Assembly (NCBI RefSeq): GCF_014384905.1
Contig: NZ_JACRSV010000001.1
Span: forward strand, 744,001 to 808,000
Direction of reading: 5' to 3'
DNA length: 64,000 nucleotides
DNA from: Fumia xinanensis
GTDB taxonomy: Bacteria > Bacillota > Clostridia > Oscillospirales > Ruminococcaceae
Made by a program: the position numbers and the translations under genes. The notes beneath the pieces are model-generated. The model made no database searches. It saw only the letters and a program-made list of their open reading frames with translations, and was not told the origin of the DNA. Numbering within the stretch: position 1 is the first letter of the stretch; each line of letters starts with the position of its first letter. Positions 41,241 to 51,226 of this stretch are shown in pieces.

Positions 41241-44200
41241 ATGTTTGCGAAGTTTGTCAAGCGGCGATTAACTTCCGGGTTATGCTTTGTGTTGGCAGTC
41301 ACCTTTGCCATAAGCAGCTTGCCAGTCGGAATCATGGGCGGTGGAGACGTTACCGCTGCGTCCTCGGCTATTGAGGCCAACTACGCGCCGAAGGCGACGT
41401 ATACGTCCGTGGTGGGGAATATCCACGAGTACAGTGACCCCAACAACACCAAACTGACCGACGGCATATATGCAGAGGACACCTACTGCAATAAGCTGTT
41501 TGGTTTTACCCCAAAGTCGATTAACACTGGCTATATCACTTTTGATTTCGGTGAGGAAATGGACTTGACCCGCATCGTCCTTTCCGGGTTTGAAAAGAAA
41601 AGTTACGCTATTGTCCCTTGCCCGGAAATCTCTTTTGAGTATTTCGACGAGGAGAAGGGAGACTGGGTCTCCGCTTTAGCCTGGACCAATTCCTCTCATT
41701 TTACCGGAGAGGATAAAGATGGTCCCGGAAAAGGTTTTGGAACCTATAGAGATGAGCATGAAGTGGATGTTACCGCTTCCCAGGTCCGTTTTGCCTTTAA
41801 AGGCATGGGCGGCGGATGGCTCTTCTACGATGAAATCGAGCTGTGGGGCCCCGTTGATGAGTCGATTCCTACTGTACCGGTTCTGGAAAAAGATCTGGGT
41901 CAGGAGACTTCGGTTGCAGTAGGTGGAACGACGACTTTGTCTGTTGCCATGAAGCCCATGGAATACGGTGAGGGAGTCATTACCTACGACTGGTATAAAG
42001 ACGACCAAAAGATCGAGGGAGTGAATTCTCCCGACTTGGTGATTTCCGACGCCACAGAAGAGGATGCTGGCGCATATCACGTAGTAGTGACCAACACCAA
42101 GGGTGAACGCTTTGAAACGGTGACCAGCCGAACTTGTTCTTTGGTGGTGGTGGAAAGTTCCGGCAACAATTTGCTGCAGGGCATTCCCTTTACCACTGCT
42201 ATGACCTATGGCGACGCCAATTTGGGTAAAGGCAACTACATAGAACGAGACGTTGGGACACCGGCAGAAAATATTCTGACCGACGGCTTGAAATCGGGCG
42301 GAAACATCAGTAGTATTCGTACCGGATACTATAATCGGAATATAGGAAAACTGAGTTACGCCGATTTTACCTTTGATTTGGGAGAGTCTAAGCAGTTTGA
42401 ACAGCTGAACCTGAGTACCCTGGGCGGAGCGTCCGGTATCGGCAAGCCCAGCCGCTTCCAGGTTTTTGTTTCCAACAGCACCGGATCCGAAATCAAGTGG
42501 AAGCTGATCCATGATGTGGAGACGCCCGCGGATGCTCCCAACATCTACGAATACATCTATAAGAGCAATGGCGCTAAGGTGACCGCCAGGTATGTGAAGA
42601 TCCATGTATATTTTAATATAAAAGATAACTGGGTCGGTCTGGATGAAATTGAACTTCTCAGTGAACCGGACGGCAGGGAACCAGACAGCGTATTTGCCAC
42701 TGGCAGCTATGTTCCCCCTGAAAAGGAGAACATGCTCTCCTGGGAAAAATCCTATACTGTCAACAAACAGTCTGCCGATGACCCTGACCTGACTGCGCTG
42801 ACCGATGGCATACTGGGCGACGAACTGGGCAATAAATGGGTCAACTACCCGGCGTCCAGCGGCAATTTGGAAGTGGTCGTCGACCTGGAGGAGCCCACGA
42901 CTTTCGAGCAGGTAGACGTGAACCTCATAAACTACCTGGAGGGCGAAGCGAGATGGCCTGAGTGGGTTAAGATGGAATGCTCCAACGATAAATCCAACTG
43001 GACGCTGCTGGGCCAGAGAAACCTGGGAACGCCGTCTGCGGAGGATACCGAGGTCGCTCGCGTACAGATTGTCCCCGCGCAGCCGGCCACTGCCCGCTAT
43101 GTTCGGCTGACAGTGCCCAACAGCGGACCTATTGCGGTGGATGAACTGATCGTGCTGAAACTGAAAACGGCAATCGTGTCCCCCGAGGATCCCGATGTGA
43201 CCGTTGACCCCAACAATTTGGCTTATGGCCGTCCTTATACGCCAGCTTGGCCTGTTAATTCCACTTACCCTGATGACAACAACGAATTGACCAACGGCAA
43301 AAGAGCCCGGTCGGTGTATACCGATTCAGAGTGGGCTGCCTTTCATATGAAGGACGGCGCAAACCTGGGACTCGACGATTTTTATATCACCGTGGACTTG
43401 GGCTCAGTCCAGAGCTTTGAGCAGGTCAAGGTGGGAAATTTAAGGGAGAAATCTCCTGGCATTTCGGCGATTACAGGCGCTAAAGTGGAGTACTCGTCCG
43501 ATGCCCAGAAGTGGACCGTTTTGTCGGATGATGAGGTAGATTATGGAGCCGACGGGGTTCACCGCTATATCGCCACGGCTGAAGAACCTGTTTCGGGCCG
43601 GTATGTGCGTGTCCATCTGAGTGCTCCCACCTGGCTGTTCCTGGACGAGATTGAAGTGTTGGCAACCGCTGATCCTAATCCCGACGCCAATGAAAACCCG
43701 GATTATGGTCAAGAGTTGAACCTTTTGCGCGGGAACAAGGGCTACACCATTTCTCAGAAGCCGGCAATGAACAATCTGTCCGGCCTGCTGACCGATGGAA
43801 AATACGGCGTTACCTACACCAAGTACGACACCAACTGGATGGGCTTGAACCAGCCTGGCCATGTCACCATGAACTTTGACCTGATGACGCAGGTTTCAGT
43901 GTCCGACATTATTGTGAGCACCAGACAGGATAAGGCTCATCAGCTTACCATCCCGCAGAACCTTAAAATAGTAGTCTCTTACAACGGGCAAGATTGGCTC
44001 CAGCTTAAAACCTTTGACAATACCCTCCCGGCAGATGGAACCAATCTATCCATGGTGTGCGACGTTTCGGAACAGAGTTTCACTAATTCGCTTGCTGATG
44101 CGGCTGAGGCCATATATATCCGTTATATCCGGATAGAATTCGATGTACCGGCAGGCGGCAGCTACGTCTATCTCGACGAAGTGAAGGCCATGGGTAAATT

Positions 44201-46631
44201 CGGCCAATGCTCTAATGCCGGCATACCCTATATCCTCGCTGAGGACGGTACCCGCAACGTGGCAGAAGGTGCTCCCTATACCTTCCTCCCTGAGGGAAGA
44301 GAAAATTCTTATTCTGATTCCAGTATGAAAAAGCTCACTGACGGCCTCAAGGGAAGCAAAAGTTTTAGCGATGGCAAGTGGGTTGGTTTCAATTCATCAG
44401 ATCCCCTGAGCGTTGATCCCAGTGATGTGAGACGTAGCCAACAGCCTTTCAGAACGGTTGTATTGGATCTGGGAGCAGAGAAATCTATAAAATCCATTTC
44501 CTTCAATACTGTTGTCAACACAGGCGCGGCGGTTCGTGTTTCCCATTGGATGAATCTCTTTGTTTCCAATGACGGGGAAAACTGGACCCAGATTACCCAG
44601 ACCCATCTGGCTGGCCGCAGTGTGGCTGATGGCGTATATACCTATGGTTGGCACATCGACAATATGTCCACCAATGGCATCGAAGTAGAGGACCTGATGC
44701 CGAACGCTGATACCATTGCGGCCCAATATGTCCGTTTGGATATATTTGTACCTACCTGGCTGTTCCTAGATGAGATTACAGTGCGTGGCTACGATCAGAT
44801 TCAGTCTGGCGCTGTTTATCCCACCGGAACCAACAAAGTCGGCGGTACTTACCAGACAAAAGAAGAGGCCGGTGGCGTAGGGGACATGATCCTCTGCTAC
44901 AACGGCTGGTACGGCTACGACGCCCAAGGCGGAACTGCCGTAGGGGATAAGACCTCCTTTAAATACCGTCCGTTGCTGACTTATATTGATCAGAACAACA
45001 AAGCGGTGGATACCATGTTTGATACGGTATTGCTGTTGGGGTTGAAAGCTCGTTCCGGACGCCATTTCCAGGATCCCTCCCGCGAAGGGGCCAATGCTGT
45101 AGACTGGAACTGGTATATGGATAAAACATTTGACCCGAACGGAGACGTGGATGCCCTCAACCAGGCGGCACAACAGGCTTCTCAGGAGCTTAATGACCCC
45201 AATTACAAGGTCAAACTGATCGTGATGTTCCCTGGATTCGAATCTGTAAGCTCCAAGTTTGGTTCTCTGGATGGAAAACGCGATTTGGATCTGTCCAAAG
45301 AAGAAGACCGGAAATACGCTTTGGACTGGTGGCTGAGCGAAGCAATTGAGCGTTTTGAATCCGCTGATTACCAATATATTGATTTTCTGGGCTTTTACTG
45401 GCTGTCGGAAGGCGCCAGCAGCGCGGAAAGTGAACAACACATCATGAGTTTTAACGATGAGGTTCACAATCGAGGTTACAAAACTTATTGGATTCCCTAT
45501 TGGGTCTCTTCCGGCTATAACAAATGGAAGGATTTAGGATTCGATGGCGCGACCATGCAGCCCAATCACTTCTTTAACTCTCCTTATACGGAACAAGCCA
45601 TGTCCCAGCCGGTTAAAGATGGAAACCCCTTGATGGGAACTCATAGCAGAATCATCAAATTCTTTAACCTCGGCCCTGAGTTTGAAGTGGATGGCGAAGC
45701 TTCCAGCAATCCCGTCAAGTATAATGTTTGGCTGGATTATCTGAACAGTGCGGCGGAATACGGCTACGACGGCCCCGGAAAGCATCGGGACTGGTATTAT
45801 GATATGCCTCTCGTCAATGCGGCTTATTCCGGCAATGATACCATCCGTACCATCTATGAGTACGCTTATCAGGTAATGAAGGGCACTTATACGCCAAAGG
45901 AATACCTCGAGATGAGTCAGTTCCCGATTGACCCCGATTGGGGCGGACTGTTCCGAGACGATGAAGTTTCCAGCGGCGGCTCCGTTGGCGGATCTACAGG
46001 CGGCGGCTCTGGTTCCGGCGGAGGCGGAAGCGTTACCCCGAAACCCGATGATAAACCGGATCCCGAAACTCCTCCCACTGGCGATGACAAATACACCTGG
46101 GAAGAGACGGAAGACGGCTACAAGCTCAAAGACGCTGACGGCGAGTACGTTACCGGTTTCGTCAAGGTAGGCGGCAAGACCTACTATCTGAATGAAGAAG
46201 GCATCCGGGCTACCGGCTGGCAGAAAGTCGATAACAAGTGGTACTATCTGAAATCCGACGGCGTGATGGCGACAGGCTGGCTCAAACTGGGCAACACCTG
46301 GTACTTCCTGAACGCAGACGGCATCATGCAGACGGGCTGGCTCAAAGAAGGAGGCGCTTGGTACTACCTCTACAGTTGGGGAGGCATGGCAAACTCCGGC
46401 TGGGTGCAGGTAGGCAATACCTGGTACTATATGAGAGGGAACGGCGCTATGATGACCGGCTGGCTGCAGCAGGGAAATACCTGGTATTACCTGAAAGACA
46501 GCGGAGCCATGGCGACCGGCTGGAATTGGGTAAATGCTAAATGCTACTACTTTAGCGCCAGCGGCAAAATGGCAGCAAACACCACCGTGGGCGGATACAC
46601 ATTAGATGCCAGCGGCGCTTGGGTGAAATAA
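41241..46631 (+). CDS. Giant secreted protein: discoidin-like repeats, Ig-like, DUF4855, wall-binding repeats
   Basis: A 1796-residue exported protein. Signal peptide about 1-40 (basic start, LCFVLAVTFAISSLPVG). Then about six F5/8-type C (discoidin) carbohydrate-binding-like domains: roughly 50-210, 317-473, 500-643, 657-810, 827-987 and 1007-1187; each has an LTDG...DLG...FLDEIE pattern. An Ig-like domain with EEDAGAYHVVVTN lies at 220-300. A DUF4855 domain (about 1195-1566) contains LLGLKARSGR, YQYIDFLGFYW and WIPYW. After a Gly/Ser/Pro linker, six to seven choline-binding-type repeats (TGW...NTWYYL) finish at 1796. Likely a surface glycan-binding or glycan-active protein; DUF4855 has no defined activity. 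Ribosome site AGAAGGAG. Confidence 0.93.
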   Translation: MFAKFVKRRLTSGLCFVLAVTFAISSLPVGIMGGGDVTAASSAIEANYAPKATYTSVVGNIHEYSDPNNTKLTDGIYAEDTYCNKLFGFTPKSINTGYITFDFGEEMDLTRIVLSGFEKKSYAIVPCPEISFEYFDEEKGDWVSALAWTNSSHFTGEDKDGPGKGFGTYRDEHEVDVTASQVRFAFKGMGGGWLFYDEIELWGPVDESIPTVPVLEKDLGQETSVAVGGTTTLSVAMKPMEYGEGVITYDWYKDDQKIEGVNSPDLVISDATEEDAGAYHVVVTNTKGERFETVTSRTCSLVVVESSGNNLLQGIPFTTAMTYGDANLGKGNYIERDVGTPAENILTDGLKSGGNISSIRTGYYNRNIGKLSYADFTFDLGESKQFEQLNLSTLGGASGIGKPSRFQVFVSNSTGSEIKWKLIHDVETPADAPNIYEYIYKSNGAKVTARYVKIHVYFNIKDNWVGLDEIELLSEPDGREPDSVFATGSYVPPEKENMLSWEKSYTVNKQSADDPDLTALTDGILGDELGNKWVNYPASSGNLEVVVDLEEPTTFEQVDVNLINYLEGEARWPEWVKMECSNDKSNWTLLGQRNLGTPSAEDTEVARVQIVPAQPATARYVRLTVPNSGPIAVDELIVLKLKTAIVSPEDPDVTVDPNNLAYGRPYTPAWPVNSTYPDDNNELTNGKRARSVYTDSEWAAFHMKDGANLGLDDFYITVDLGSVQSFEQVKVGNLREKSPGISAITGAKVEYSSDAQKWTVLSDDEVDYGADGVHRYIATAEEPVSGRYVRVHLSAPTWLFLDEIEVLATADPNPDANENPDYGQELNLLRGNKGYTISQKPAMNNLSGLLTDGKYGVTYTKYDTNWMGLNQPGHVTMNFDLMTQVSVSDIIVSTRQDKAHQLTIPQNLKIVVSYNGQDWLQLKTFDNTLPADGTNLSMVCDVSEQSFTNSLADAAEAIYIRYIRIEFDVPAGGSYVYLDEVKAMGKFGQCSNAGIPYILAEDGTRNVAEGAPYTFLPEGRENSYSDSSMKKLTDGLKGSKSFSDGKWVGFNSSDPLSVDPSDVRRSQQPFRTVVLDLGAEKSIKSISFNTVVNTGAAVRVSHWMNLFVSNDGENWTQITQTHLAGRSVADGVYTYGWHIDNMSTNGIEVEDLMPNADTIAAQYVRLDIFVPTWLFLDEITVRGYDQIQSGAVYPTGTNKVGGTYQTKEEAGGVGDMILCYNGWYGYDAQGGTAVGDKTSFKYRPLLTYIDQNNKAVDTMFDTVLLLGLKARSGRHFQDPSREGANAVDWNWYMDKTFDPNGDVDALNQAAQQASQELNDPNYKVKLIVMFPGFESVSSKFGSLDGKRDLDLSKEEDRKYALDWWLSEAIERFESADYQYIDFLGFYWLSEGASSAESEQHIMSFNDEVHNRGYKTYWIPYWVSSGYNKWKDLGFDGATMQPNHFFNSPYTEQAMSQPVKDGNPLMGTHSRIIKFFNLGPEFEVDGEASSNPVKYNVWLDYLNSAAEYGYDGPGKHRDWYYDMPLVNAAYSGNDTIRTIYEYAYQVMKGTYTPKEYLEMSQFPIDPDWGGLFRDDEVSSGGSVGGSTGGGSGSGGGGSVTPKPDDKPDPETPPTGDDKYTWEETEDGYKLKDADGEYVTGFVKVGGKTYYLNEEGIRATGWQKVDNKWYYLKSDGVMATGWLKLGNTWYFLNADGIMQTGWLKEGGAWYYLYSWGGMANSGWVQVGNTWYYMRGNGAMMTGWLQQGNTWYYLKDSGAMATGWNWVNAKCYYFSASGKMAANTTVGGYTLDASGAWVK

Positions 46632-46757
46632 CCTTCGTTATTCCGATAAGTTCTGCTTATTAGGATATCGGTGTTTCGTAGTGGCCTGAAATTGCAATCA
46701 TCTAATCTCCTCATCTCCTATACTTGAGAGAACGATCTTGAAACCTCTCACAGGCAG

Positions 46758-46790
46758 AACCGGCTGGTAAACGACCAGTCGGTTTTGCTT
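46758..46790 (+). terminator. Terminator after the giant gene
   Basis: AACCGGCTGGT pairs (one G-T wobble) with ACCAGTCGGTT, followed by TTTGCTT. The rest of 46632-47093 holds no supported gene. Confidence 0.65.
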
Positions 46791-47093
46791 ATAAGAGGGC
46801 TTTGGAGCCCCAAGCGTTTGATATCCATGCAGCACCTTTAAGGAAAAACAAAAGAAAGAAAATCAAAAAAGGGGATTTGACATTGAAAAAATGTTGAGGT
46901 TGGGAATTAAAAAAGCACTTCTTGTAATTAGGTGGAAGGGGAAGTATAATGAACCATAACCTCATATGTAAATCACCTCGGAGAAAGTTTTTATGGTGCT
47001 GACGCAGAAAAATAAGACCTTTTTTTATATAAATCCCAAAATAGCGTCAAATGCCATTGTTGCAGTGGAATCGGTTGAAGGAGGATACTATCT

Positions 47094-47876
47094 ATGAAGT
47101 ATTACCGTTTTTCTCTGGATGATAATATCTGGGTTTTTCGGGATTTGGCATGCGGCAGGTATCATTCTATTTTTGATCACCCTTATTTGTCTTTTCTAAG
47201 ACAAATCCATGAAGAGTTTCACACCAAAATTCAGCTCAATGTCTACTATGAGACAGAAGGGTTTTGTCTGTCTGAAATGCCGGACAGTTATAAAAAGGAA
47301 TGGGAGGAAAACGCACAGTGGCTGCGACTTTCCTTCCACGCACGGGCCAATGATCCGCCGTCTCCCTATGAGAAATCCGGCTATGATGAGCTGTTTGCCG
47401 ACTGCTCTGCTGTTCAGAAAGAAATTTGCAGGTTTGCAGGTCAGACAGTCCTATCTCCTTTTACAACAATACACTACTGCAAGGTAACGCCGGATGGCTG
47501 CCGCGGGCTGAAAGACTGTGGTGTCAAAGGGCTTGTAGGGCTGTTTCGCCCTCAGGATGGAGAGCAGGTAGATTACTCGCTGCCTAAGGAGACCGAAGCG
47601 TATCTGCAAACAAAACATTTTTGTTACGACGAAGGACATGGAATGTTTTTTGTTCGCAACGACCTGATTATCAACGCCCATCCTTTATCAGAGCTTGAGG
47701 ATGTCTTAAAAGGGAAGGAAAACGAGACTTTTTTGGAAGTTATGATTCACGAACAGTATTTTTATCCTGACTATCCGTATTATCAGCCAGATTTTCGGGA
47801 AAAGGTGTGCTTTGTCATGCAGTGGCTGACGGAAAAAGGGTATAGGCCGGCATTTTTAGAAGAGATGCTGAAATGA
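47094..47876 (+). CDS. Polysaccharide deacetylase-like hypothetical protein
   Basis: A 260-residue cytoplasmic protein. KYYRFSLDDNIWVFRDL at the start carries the Asp-Asp pair of NodB-like folds; FHTKIQLNVYYETEGFCL and WLRLSFHARANDPPSPY continue the pattern with a His near the usual metal position. The C-terminus MIHEQYFYPDYPYYQPDFREKV is typical of a distant deacetylase-like family of Firmicutes that is mostly uncharacterised. Start follows GAAGGAGG. Catalytic residues are not complete enough to call an active deacetylase. Confidence 0.6.
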   Translation: MKYYRFSLDDNIWVFRDLACGRYHSIFDHPYLSFLRQIHEEFHTKIQLNVYYETEGFCLSEMPDSYKKEWEENAQWLRLSFHARANDPPSPYEKSGYDELFADCSAVQKEICRFAGQTVLSPFTTIHYCKVTPDGCRGLKDCGVKGLVGLFRPQDGEQVDYSLPKETEAYLQTKHFCYDEGHGMFFVRNDLIINAHPLSELEDVLKGKENETFLEVMIHEQYFYPDYPYYQPDFREKVCFVMQWLTEKGYRPAFLEEMLK

Positions 47877-48041
47877 CGTTAAGAAGGCCGACAATGGCTT
47901 CTAGAAGCCGTCGGTAAAGACCGAAGTAAAACTGTTTCGGCCCATTTTTCTCAATAAACTCAAAATGATTAGTGGGCTCGTCGTCTGCTTCGGTCACGAC
48001 ACCGACTGGTATGTGGACTTTGAAAGCCAAATAGAGTAAAC
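47877..48041 (-). pseudogene. Possible gene fragment, unassigned
   Basis: On the minus strand 48030-47877 reads AFKVHIPVGVVTEADDEPTNHFEFIEKNGPKQFYFGLYRR, coherent-looking but without start, ribosome site or recognised family. It runs on into the 3' end of the 47094 gene and so cannot be whole. It may be a remnant of an unknown gene. Low confidence. Confidence 0.25.
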
Positions 48042-48076
48042 AAAAAAGCCGAGGTTACAAATCCCCGGCTTTTTGC
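48042..48076 (+). terminator. Terminator after 47094 region
   Basis: AAAAAGCCGAGG pairs imperfectly with CCCCGGCTTTTT around a short loop. Works in both directions on sequence grounds. Confidence 0.65.
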
Positions 48077-48147
48077 ATACTATGAAGTGTATACGAAATA
48101 GGCCCAATTTTACCACATTTGCGGTAAAATTCATCAAAGATGGTTCC

Positions 48148-48180
48148 AAAAAATATTCTGCGGGCATTTGATGCCCGCAG
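48148..48180 (-). terminator. Likely queA terminator
   Basis: CTGCGGGCAT (48158-48167) and ATGCCCGCAG (48171-48180) form a 10-bp stem with a TTG loop. On the minus strand AATATTTTTT follows. It lies about 145 nt beyond the queA stop; the stretch between has no gene. Confidence 0.75.
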
Positions 48181-48324
48181 CGATGCTATTTTATAAACAT
48201 CGGATAGCAAATGTATTACAGATTTTGAAATTTGAGTCAGCATTAGATTTGAATATCAGGACAAAAGACACTTTGTATTTTAGATAGGATGTTTTTCTGA
48301 TTATTTGCCCGGAGCGCGCATCCT

Positions 48325-49350
48325 TTACGCAATAAACATGGCGTCGCCAAAGCTAAAAAACCGGTAACGTTCTTTAACAGCTTCTTTGTAGGCGTTCATA
48401 GTGTGGTCATAGCCTGCCAGCGCCGACACCAGCATAATGAGGGTGCTTTCAGGCAGGTGGAAGTTGGTAATGAGCCCGTCGATACACTTGAATTCGTAGG
48501 GTGGGTAGATAAAGATGCTTGTCCAGCCGTCGGATTCTCTGATACATCCCTCGAAAGATGCCACGCTTTCCAGCGTGCGGCAGCTGGTGGTGCCTACGGC
48601 GATGACCCGCTTGCCATTTTTTTTGGTCTCGTTGATGAGATCGGCAGTTTTACGAGGCAGGTGGTAGTGCTCCGAGTGCATTTTGTGCTCATCTACATTA
48701 TCCACCTTGACGGGGCGGAAGGTGCCAAGGCCCACGTGGAGGGTCACTTCTGCGATGTTGACCCCTTTCGTCCGCAAGGAATCCATCAGCTCCGGGGTAA
48801 AATGAAGGCCGGCCGTGGGCGCCGCCGCCGAACCCAGCTCCTTGGAATAGACGGTCTGATACCGCTCTTTGTCATCCAGTTTCGCAGTGATGTAGGGGGG
48901 GAGGGGCATCTGCCCGACCTGGTCGAGGACAGAAAAAATATTTTCTTCGCACTGGAATTCCACTAAACGGTTGCCGCCGTCTAGGACTTCCAGCACTTGG
49001 GCCCTCAAAAGCCCGTCTCCGAAGACAAACCGGGCGCCTGGCTTGGCCTTTTTGCCAGGCTTTACCAGCACTTCCCAGAGGTTTTGTTCTTTCTGCTCCA
49101 AAAGCAAAAATTCCATATGGGAGCCGGTTTCTTTCTTGACGCCATAAAGCCGGGCAGGGAGGACACGGGAGTTGTTGACGACTAAGAGATCGCCTTCCTC
49201 GAGAAAATCTCCGATATCATAAAAATGCCGGTGCTCGATTTTACCGGTTTGCCGGTCGAGAACGAGGAGCCTCGAATCGTCCCGTTTTTCAAGTGGGGTC
49301 TGGGCAATAAGCTCCTCTGGGAGGTCGTAATAAAAGTCGCTTGTCTTCAA
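48325..49350 (-). CDS. queA: S-adenosylmethionine:tRNA ribosyltransferase-isomerase
   Basis: A 341-residue QueA, which transfers the ribosyl part of SAM to preQ1 in tRNA to make epoxyqueuosine. Recognisable: FYYDLPEELIAQTPLEKRDDSRLLVLDR, VVNNSRVLPARLYG, MPLPPYI, GSAAAPTAGLHFTPEL and HLPESTLIMLVSALAG. The start is TTG at 49350, with AAAGGAG 8 nt ahead; an ATG 8 codons upstream (49374) would need that same region to be coding and has no ribosome site. It diverges from the lysine-riboswitch operon. Confidence 0.95.
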   Translation of the reverse strand: MKTSDFYYDLPEELIAQTPLEKRDDSRLLVLDRQTGKIEHRHFYDIGDFLEEGDLLVVNNSRVLPARLYGVKKETGSHMEFLLLEQKEQNLWEVLVKPGKKAKPGARFVFGDGLLRAQVLEVLDGGNRLVEFQCEENIFSVLDQVGQMPLPPYITAKLDDKERYQTVYSKELGSAAAPTAGLHFTPELMDSLRTKGVNIAEVTLHVGLGTFRPVKVDNVDEHKMHSEHYHLPRKTADLINETKKNGKRVIAVGTTSCRTLESVASFEGCIRESDGWTSIFIYPPYEFKCIDGLITNFHLPESTLIMLVSALAGYDHTMNAYKEAVKERYRFFSFGDAMFIA

Positions 49351-49541
49351 AATGTTTATCTCCTTTATCTTCATCGTAAATACGGGATCCTCAATCGTGC
49401 CGACGGGTTGGACCTCAATGAAAAGCTTAATTGTTATTTGGCTCGGGGTATTTTGCCCCGATTTGATGAAATCTGTCCCGTTTTTACAGCAATCTAAACA
49501 GAATCTTTAGAAAAACCGCTCACTTCTTCACAAAAAAAGAA

Positions 49542-49570
49542 TTGACACCTTTTCCCGAAAATGCTATGAT
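49542..49570 (+). promoter_or_regulatory. Promoter of the lysine-biosynthesis operon
   Basis: TTGACA (49542-49547), 17 nt, TATGAT (49565-49570), directly ahead of the lysine riboswitch. Confidence 0.85.
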
Positions 49571-49589
49571 AGACACAACAAATAAATAT

Positions 49590-49795
49590 GTTCCCGCGGT
49601 GAAAGCCGCGGAAGGTCAGAGGTCGCGGTTATCATGAGTCGGCACGGGGAGGTTACCCAAACCATCGAAACGTGCCAAAAGGGGTCGCCGCCGAAGGGGA
49701 GAGCGAGGGGAAAGCTGTCCGCCTGAGCCTGTGTTTAAGAGACGCAGGATTGTCGTCATAGAGATATGATGGAGCGCTGCCGGAATTTTTGGCTT
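49590..49795 (+). promoter_or_regulatory. Lysine riboswitch (L-box)
   Basis: The conserved lysine aptamer elements follow in order: AGAGGTCGCGG (49618-49628), ATCATGAGT ahead of a long stem, GGCACGGGGAGGTTACCC with the closing CGTGCC, then TCGCCGCCGAAGGGG and GCCTGAGCC. They stand before asd-dapA-dapB and after a strong promoter. Lysine binding is known to favour the terminator form; the terminator at 49850-49875 fits that role, so lysine would switch off its own pathway. Confidence 0.88.
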
Positions 49796-49849
49796 GTCCA
49801 TGCGGAGATTTCCGCGGACAACGGCAACATTCTTATTATAGTCTATGAC

Positions 49850-49875
49850 AGGCCGGTTTTCAACCGGTTTTTTTC
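49850..49875 (+). terminator. Riboswitch expression-platform terminator
   Basis: CCGGTT, a 3-nt loop, AACCGG, then seven T, 100 nt before asd. The GC-rich CCGCGG element occurs three times in this leader (near 49595, 49606 and 49822), offering alternative pairings. Confidence 0.75.
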
Positions 49876-49975
49876 ATACCGTGGAAAATTTGCGGAAAAG
49901 ATTTTGATATCAGATTGCCGCGGACGCCATTCATCTGCGTTCGCAGGCGTCATATAGGAAAGGATTGGTCATATC

Positions 49976-51058
49976 ATGAAAAAATGGAATGTGGGAATTA
50001 TCGGCGCAACGGGAATGGTTGGCCAGCGCTTTGCAACGCTGCTCGAAAACCATCCCTGGTTTACCGTAACGGCTTTAGCCGCTTCTTCGAGAAGCGCCGG
50101 CAAACCGTACAGTGAAGTCGTCTCTAAGCGCTGGGCCATGAAAACAGAAATCCCCGCTTCCATGGCGGATATGGTCCTTTACGACGCTACGGCCGACATT
50201 GATAAAATCAAGGAAAAAGTGGATTTTGTCTTCTGTGCTGTCGATATGCCGAAAGACGAAATCAAAAAACTGGAAGAAATGTACGCCAAAGCGGAAGTCC
50301 CGGTAGTGTCCAACAACTCGGCACACCGCGGCACGCCCGACGTTCCCATGGTTATCCCGGAAATCAACGCAGACCATTTGGAAGTCATTGCCTCCCAAAG
50401 GAGACGTCTGGGTACCAAACGAGGCTTTGTGGCGGTCAAATCTAACTGCTCTTTGCAGAGTTATGTGCCCGCTCTGCATCCCTTAAAAGAAGTTTACGGT
50501 TTGAAAGCGGCCCTTGCCTGCACCTACCAGGCAATCTCCGGCGCGGGCAAAACGTTTGAAACGATGCCGGAAATCCTCGATAACATCATCCCCTATATCG
50601 GTGGGGAAGAGGAAAAAAGCGAGCAGGAGCCTCTGAAAATTTGGGGCAAAGTGGAAGGCGGCAAAATCGTCAGCGCCACCGAGCCCTCCATTACAGCTCA
50701 ATGTCTGCGGGTTCCTGTCAGCGACGGACATACGGCCGCGGTTTTTGCAAAGTTTGAGAAAAAGCCTGAAATCGAGGACATCAAAAAGATTTGGGCCGAG
50801 TTCAAAGGCCCTGCCCAGGAATCGGGTCTCCCTTCCGCTCCCAAACAGTTCCTCCACTACTTTGAAGAGGATAACCGTCCTCAGGCGAAGCTGGACCGGG
50901 AACTGGAAGGCGGCATGGCTGTTTCGGTGGGACGTCTCCGCCCCGACAGCCAGTACGATGTAAAATTCGTCTGCCTTTCCCATAACACGCTGCGCGGTGC
51001 TGCCGGCGGTGCGGTTTTACTGGCGGAATTGCTGGCTGCAAAGGGTTATCTCGATTAA
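49976..51058 (+). CDS. asd: Aspartate-semialdehyde dehydrogenase (archaeal/fungal-type)
   Basis: A 360-residue Asd. NADP site GIIGATGMVGQRF (residues 7-19), VSNNSAHRGTPDVPMVIPEIN, catalytic Cys in VAVKSNCSLQSY near residue 156, general base His in RVPVSDGHTAAVF and HNTLRGAAGGAVLLAE at the end. The SNCS context and length follow the archaeal/fungal branch rather than the common Gram-negative form. It makes aspartate semialdehyde for lysine, threonine and methionine. Ribosome site AGGAAAGG. It is controlled by the lysine riboswitch. Confidence 0.95.
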   Translation: MKKWNVGIIGATGMVGQRFATLLENHPWFTVTALAASSRSAGKPYSEVVSKRWAMKTEIPASMADMVLYDATADIDKIKEKVDFVFCAVDMPKDEIKKLEEMYAKAEVPVVSNNSAHRGTPDVPMVIPEINADHLEVIASQRRRLGTKRGFVAVKSNCSLQSYVPALHPLKEVYGLKAALACTYQAISGAGKTFETMPEILDNIIPYIGGEEEKSEQEPLKIWGKVEGGKIVSATEPSITAQCLRVPVSDGHTAAVFAKFEKKPEIEDIKKIWAEFKGPAQESGLPSAPKQFLHYFEEDNRPQAKLDRELEGGMAVSVGRLRPDSQYDVKFVCLSHNTLRGAAGGAVLLAELLAAKGYLD

Positions 51059-51226
51059 GAGATGTCAAAGCGATGCATACTACTGTCATGAGTCCCGAAA
51101 AGCGGAGAGCGTGACGGAATTTCCTGAAAAAGGGCATCCAACCCCGTATCGGGGCTGCGAATCCCGTTCTCACTGGGAAATACCGGTGAGGCACTATATC
51201 GATACGATCAATGGAGGGTATTACCC

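Noticed and set aside
48055..48243. 62-codon minus-strand frame between the deacetylase-like gene and queA
   Set aside because: It overlaps two terminator hairpins, has no ribosome site and resembles nothing known.
51059..51226. Possible second riboswitch between asd and dapA
   Set aside because: There are small hairpins but none of the conserved words of known classes.
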